A DNA stretch of 64,000 nucleotides from Plebeiibacterium sediminum (GTDB lineage Bacteria; Bacteroidota; Bacteroidia; Bacteroidales; Marinilabiliaceae): NCBI RefSeq assembly GCF_026013605.1, contig NZ_JAPDPJ010000009.1:1-64000 (forward strand), read 5' to 3'. The notes under the pieces are model-generated. The model was given only the letters and a program-made list of their open reading frames with translations. It made no database searches and was not told where the DNA came from. The number at the start of each line of letters is the position of its first letter. Position 1 is the stretch's first letter. A program made the translations under genes and the position numbers. This document shows, piece by piece, positions 62,279-64,000 of this stretch.

Positions 62279-64000
62279 ATGACACGAATTAAATTTCTAT
62301 TTTCATTTATTGCACTAATAATTACAAGCATTACTTTTTCGCAAAACACACATACATTAGTAACTATTGGAGATCAAAACTACAGTATCGAAGAGTTTGA
62401 TTTTATCTACAACAAAAACAATAGCTATACTGAAGATCCCAAATCAAAAAAAGAATACGTGGATTTGTTCGTAAACTACAAACTTAAAGTTCACGAAGCA
62501 ATTGCTCAGGGTTTGGACACAATGCCATCTTTTAAAACGGAATATAATTATTATAAAGATGAATTAGCCAAACCTTATTTATCGGATAAATCCATTACCG
62601 AAAATCTTAAAAAAGAAGCTTACGAAAGGCTTAATCAGGAAGTAAATGCAAGTCATATTTTAATCAGATTACCCAAATCGGCCACACCTGAGGATACCCT
62701 AAAAGCATATAATAAAATTAAAAGCATTCAGGAAAGAATTAAAAACGGCGAAGATTTTAATAAGCTGGCTCAGGAATTATCAGAAGATCCTTCGGCAAAA
62801 AAGAACATGGGGAAACTTGGTTTCTTTAGTGGCTTTATGATGGTTTACCCATTTGAAAATGCAGCGTACAACACTCCCGTAAATCAAGTATCAGATATTG
62901 TTAAAACATCTTTTGGATATCACCTGATTAAAGTTCATGATAAAAGAAAAGCAAGAGGTGAACTAAGAACTGCTCACATCATGTTGATGTTTCCTCCCAA
63001 TGCATCAGCTGATGTAATAGAAGAAAAAAAGGCAAAAATTGATTCTATTTATCAATTGGTATTAAAAGGAGAAGATTTTGGATCACTAGCTCAAAACTTT
63101 TCAGAAGATCGAAAAAGTGCCACAAATAACGGAGAATTACCATGGTTCGGCAGCGGAAGAATGATTCCTGAATTTAGTGAGCCTGCATTTAAATTAGATA
63201 CTGTTGGCGCAATTTCTGAAGTTATTCGAACTCCTTATGGATTTCATATTATTAAACTATTGGAAAAAAGAGGTACTAAAAGCTACGATGAAATGGAAGA
63301 AGAAATCACTCAAAAGATTTCAAGAGATGAACGAGCTTTTAAAGGCAAACAAAGTGTAATTAACCGATTAAAGAAGGAATATAACTACACTCAAAATGAT
63401 TCTATTATAAACGCTATTAAAGAAAACGCAAAATTACCAAACATTTCTGATGCAGATTTCTTTGCCAGCTTAAAAGATCCTCAACTAACGATAGTATCGT
63501 TTGACTCAAAAGATATCTCGATTAAAGATCTGACTGAATATTTACAATCTAACAGACAATTTACAAAAAACAGAAAGGCAGCTATAATTGATCAATTGTT
63601 AGATACCTATTTAGAAGAGCAAATTCTGGATTTTGAAAAATCTCAGCTTGAAAATAAATACCCAGAGTATAGATTTCTTTTGAATGAATATCATGATGGT
63701 TTATTGATTTTTGAAATCTCACAAAAAGAAATCTGGAACAAAGCGAGTGCTGACACCACCGGAATCAAAAATTATTACAACAGTCACAAAGAAGATTACT
63801 TTGAGCCAGAAAAATTAGTTGGTAAAGCCTATTTCACTAAAGATAAATCTACTTTAAAATCAATCCAGGCTCAATTACAGGTAACTCCAAATATTACAAC
63901 AGATTCATTAAAGCAGATTATTCCTGCGACAAACTTTAAATGCATAAACGGAACATTTAGCAAAGGAGAATATGCTGCGATTGACAAAAATATCTGGAAC
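62279..64000 (+). CDS. PpiC/SurA-type peptidylprolyl isomerase, partial at window end
   Basis: The frame opens at ATG 62279 and is still open at the window end (574 codons seen). Signal peptide MTRIKFLFSFIALIITSITFSQ leads to a periplasmic protein with a SurA-like N-terminal helical region (about 25-115), a first parvulin domain (about 122-218: NASHILIRLPK, FGYHLIKVHDKR) and a second (about 226-327: RTAHIMLMFPP, YGFHIIKLLEKR). A further helical region follows. Acts as a proline isomerase and chaperone for outer membrane proteins. In this phylum such genes often come in tandem downstream of guaB. Confidence 0.92.
   Translation, partial: MTRIKFLFSFIALIITSITFSQNTHTLVTIGDQNYSIEEFDFIYNKNNSYTEDPKSKKEYVDLFVNYKLKVHEAIAQGLDTMPSFKTEYNYYKDELAKPYLSDKSITENLKKEAYERLNQEVNASHILIRLPKSATPEDTLKAYNKIKSIQERIKNGEDFNKLAQELSEDPSAKKNMGKLGFFSGFMMVYPFENAAYNTPVNQVSDIVKTSFGYHLIKVHDKRKARGELRTAHIMLMFPPNASADVIEEKKAKIDSIYQLVLKGEDFGSLAQNFSEDRKSATNNGELPWFGSGRMIPEFSEPAFKLDTVGAISEVIRTPYGFHIIKLLEKRGTKSYDEMEEEITQKISRDERAFKGKQSVINRLKKEYNYTQNDSIINAIKENAKLPNISDADFFASLKDPQLTIVSFDSKDISIKDLTEYLQSNRQFTKNRKAAIIDQLLDTYLEEQILDFEKSQLENKYPEYRFLLNEYHDGLLIFEISQKEIWNKASADTTGIKNYYNSHKEDYFEPEKLVGKAYFTKDKSTLKSIQAQLQVTPNITTDSLKQIIPATNFKCINGTFSKGEYAAIDKNIWN

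Overview
The window is AT-rich DNA from a member of the Bacteroidota, most likely a marine or sediment Bacteroidales/Marinilabiliales relative; that placement is an inference. The support is TonB-dependent receptors paired with lipoproteins, promoters of the TTTG / TAnnTTTG type, families typical of this group (GH92, DUF4374, DUF6261, GPH transporters, LytS/LytT pairs) and weak Shine-Dalgarno signals. No rRNA, tRNA, CRISPR array, intact transposase or prophage was seen.

Layout. 1-7.7 kb: a minus-strand mannose/glycan locus (GntR regulator, divergent GH92 lipoprotein, mannose-6-phosphate isomerase, ROK kinase and an MFS sugar transporter whose C-terminus is lost). 7.8-9.5 kb: a membrane protein and a DUF2202 lipoprotein. 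9.9-14.9 kb: an operon matching the xenosiderophore uptake system XusABC. 15.5-21.1 kb: a cobalamin riboswitch followed by btuB, btuC, btuD, cobO and btuF. 21.1-30.1 kb: an accessory stretch rich in palindromic and dispersed intergenic repeats. It holds a membrane flavin/iron-sulfur protein with a membrane-anchored flavin-reductase/nitroreductase fusion, a DUF6261 protein, a 41-bp tandem repeat array, a TIGR04141-type protein that may be a defence gene, and an MdaB-like quinone reductase. 30.1-41.7 kb: a Gcr-type recombinase-like membrane protein, an ElyC/SanA-like protein, a hotdog thioesterase, a GPH transporter with a GH43 enzyme, several small secreted proteins, a truncated NadR-kinase remnant between twin terminators, and a chemoreceptor-like protein.

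41.7-45.8 kb: a GH15 enzyme (probable trehalase) divergent from a fused trehalose-phosphate synthase/phosphatase. 46-50 kb: a NarL-type two-component pair, a lone receiver and a second chemoreceptor-like protein, followed by a multi-stem palindromic element. 50.3-57.9 kb: a tripartite RND efflux operon and a LytS/LytT pair. 58-64 kb: DNA polymerase IV, an outer membrane protein, IMP dehydrogenase and a PpiC-type peptidylprolyl isomerase that runs off the window end.

The nutrient loci are coherent units: mannose release and entry into glycolysis, siderophore-iron capture, and corrinoid capture with adenosylation. The items most worth follow-up are the TIGR04141 gene in its repeat-rich island, the flavin electron-transfer pair, the 41-bp array, and the palindromic element at 49984-50110. 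Several gene starts were moved downstream of the longest open frame to the first ATG that gives a sensible signal peptide or domain start; these choices are stated in each entry.
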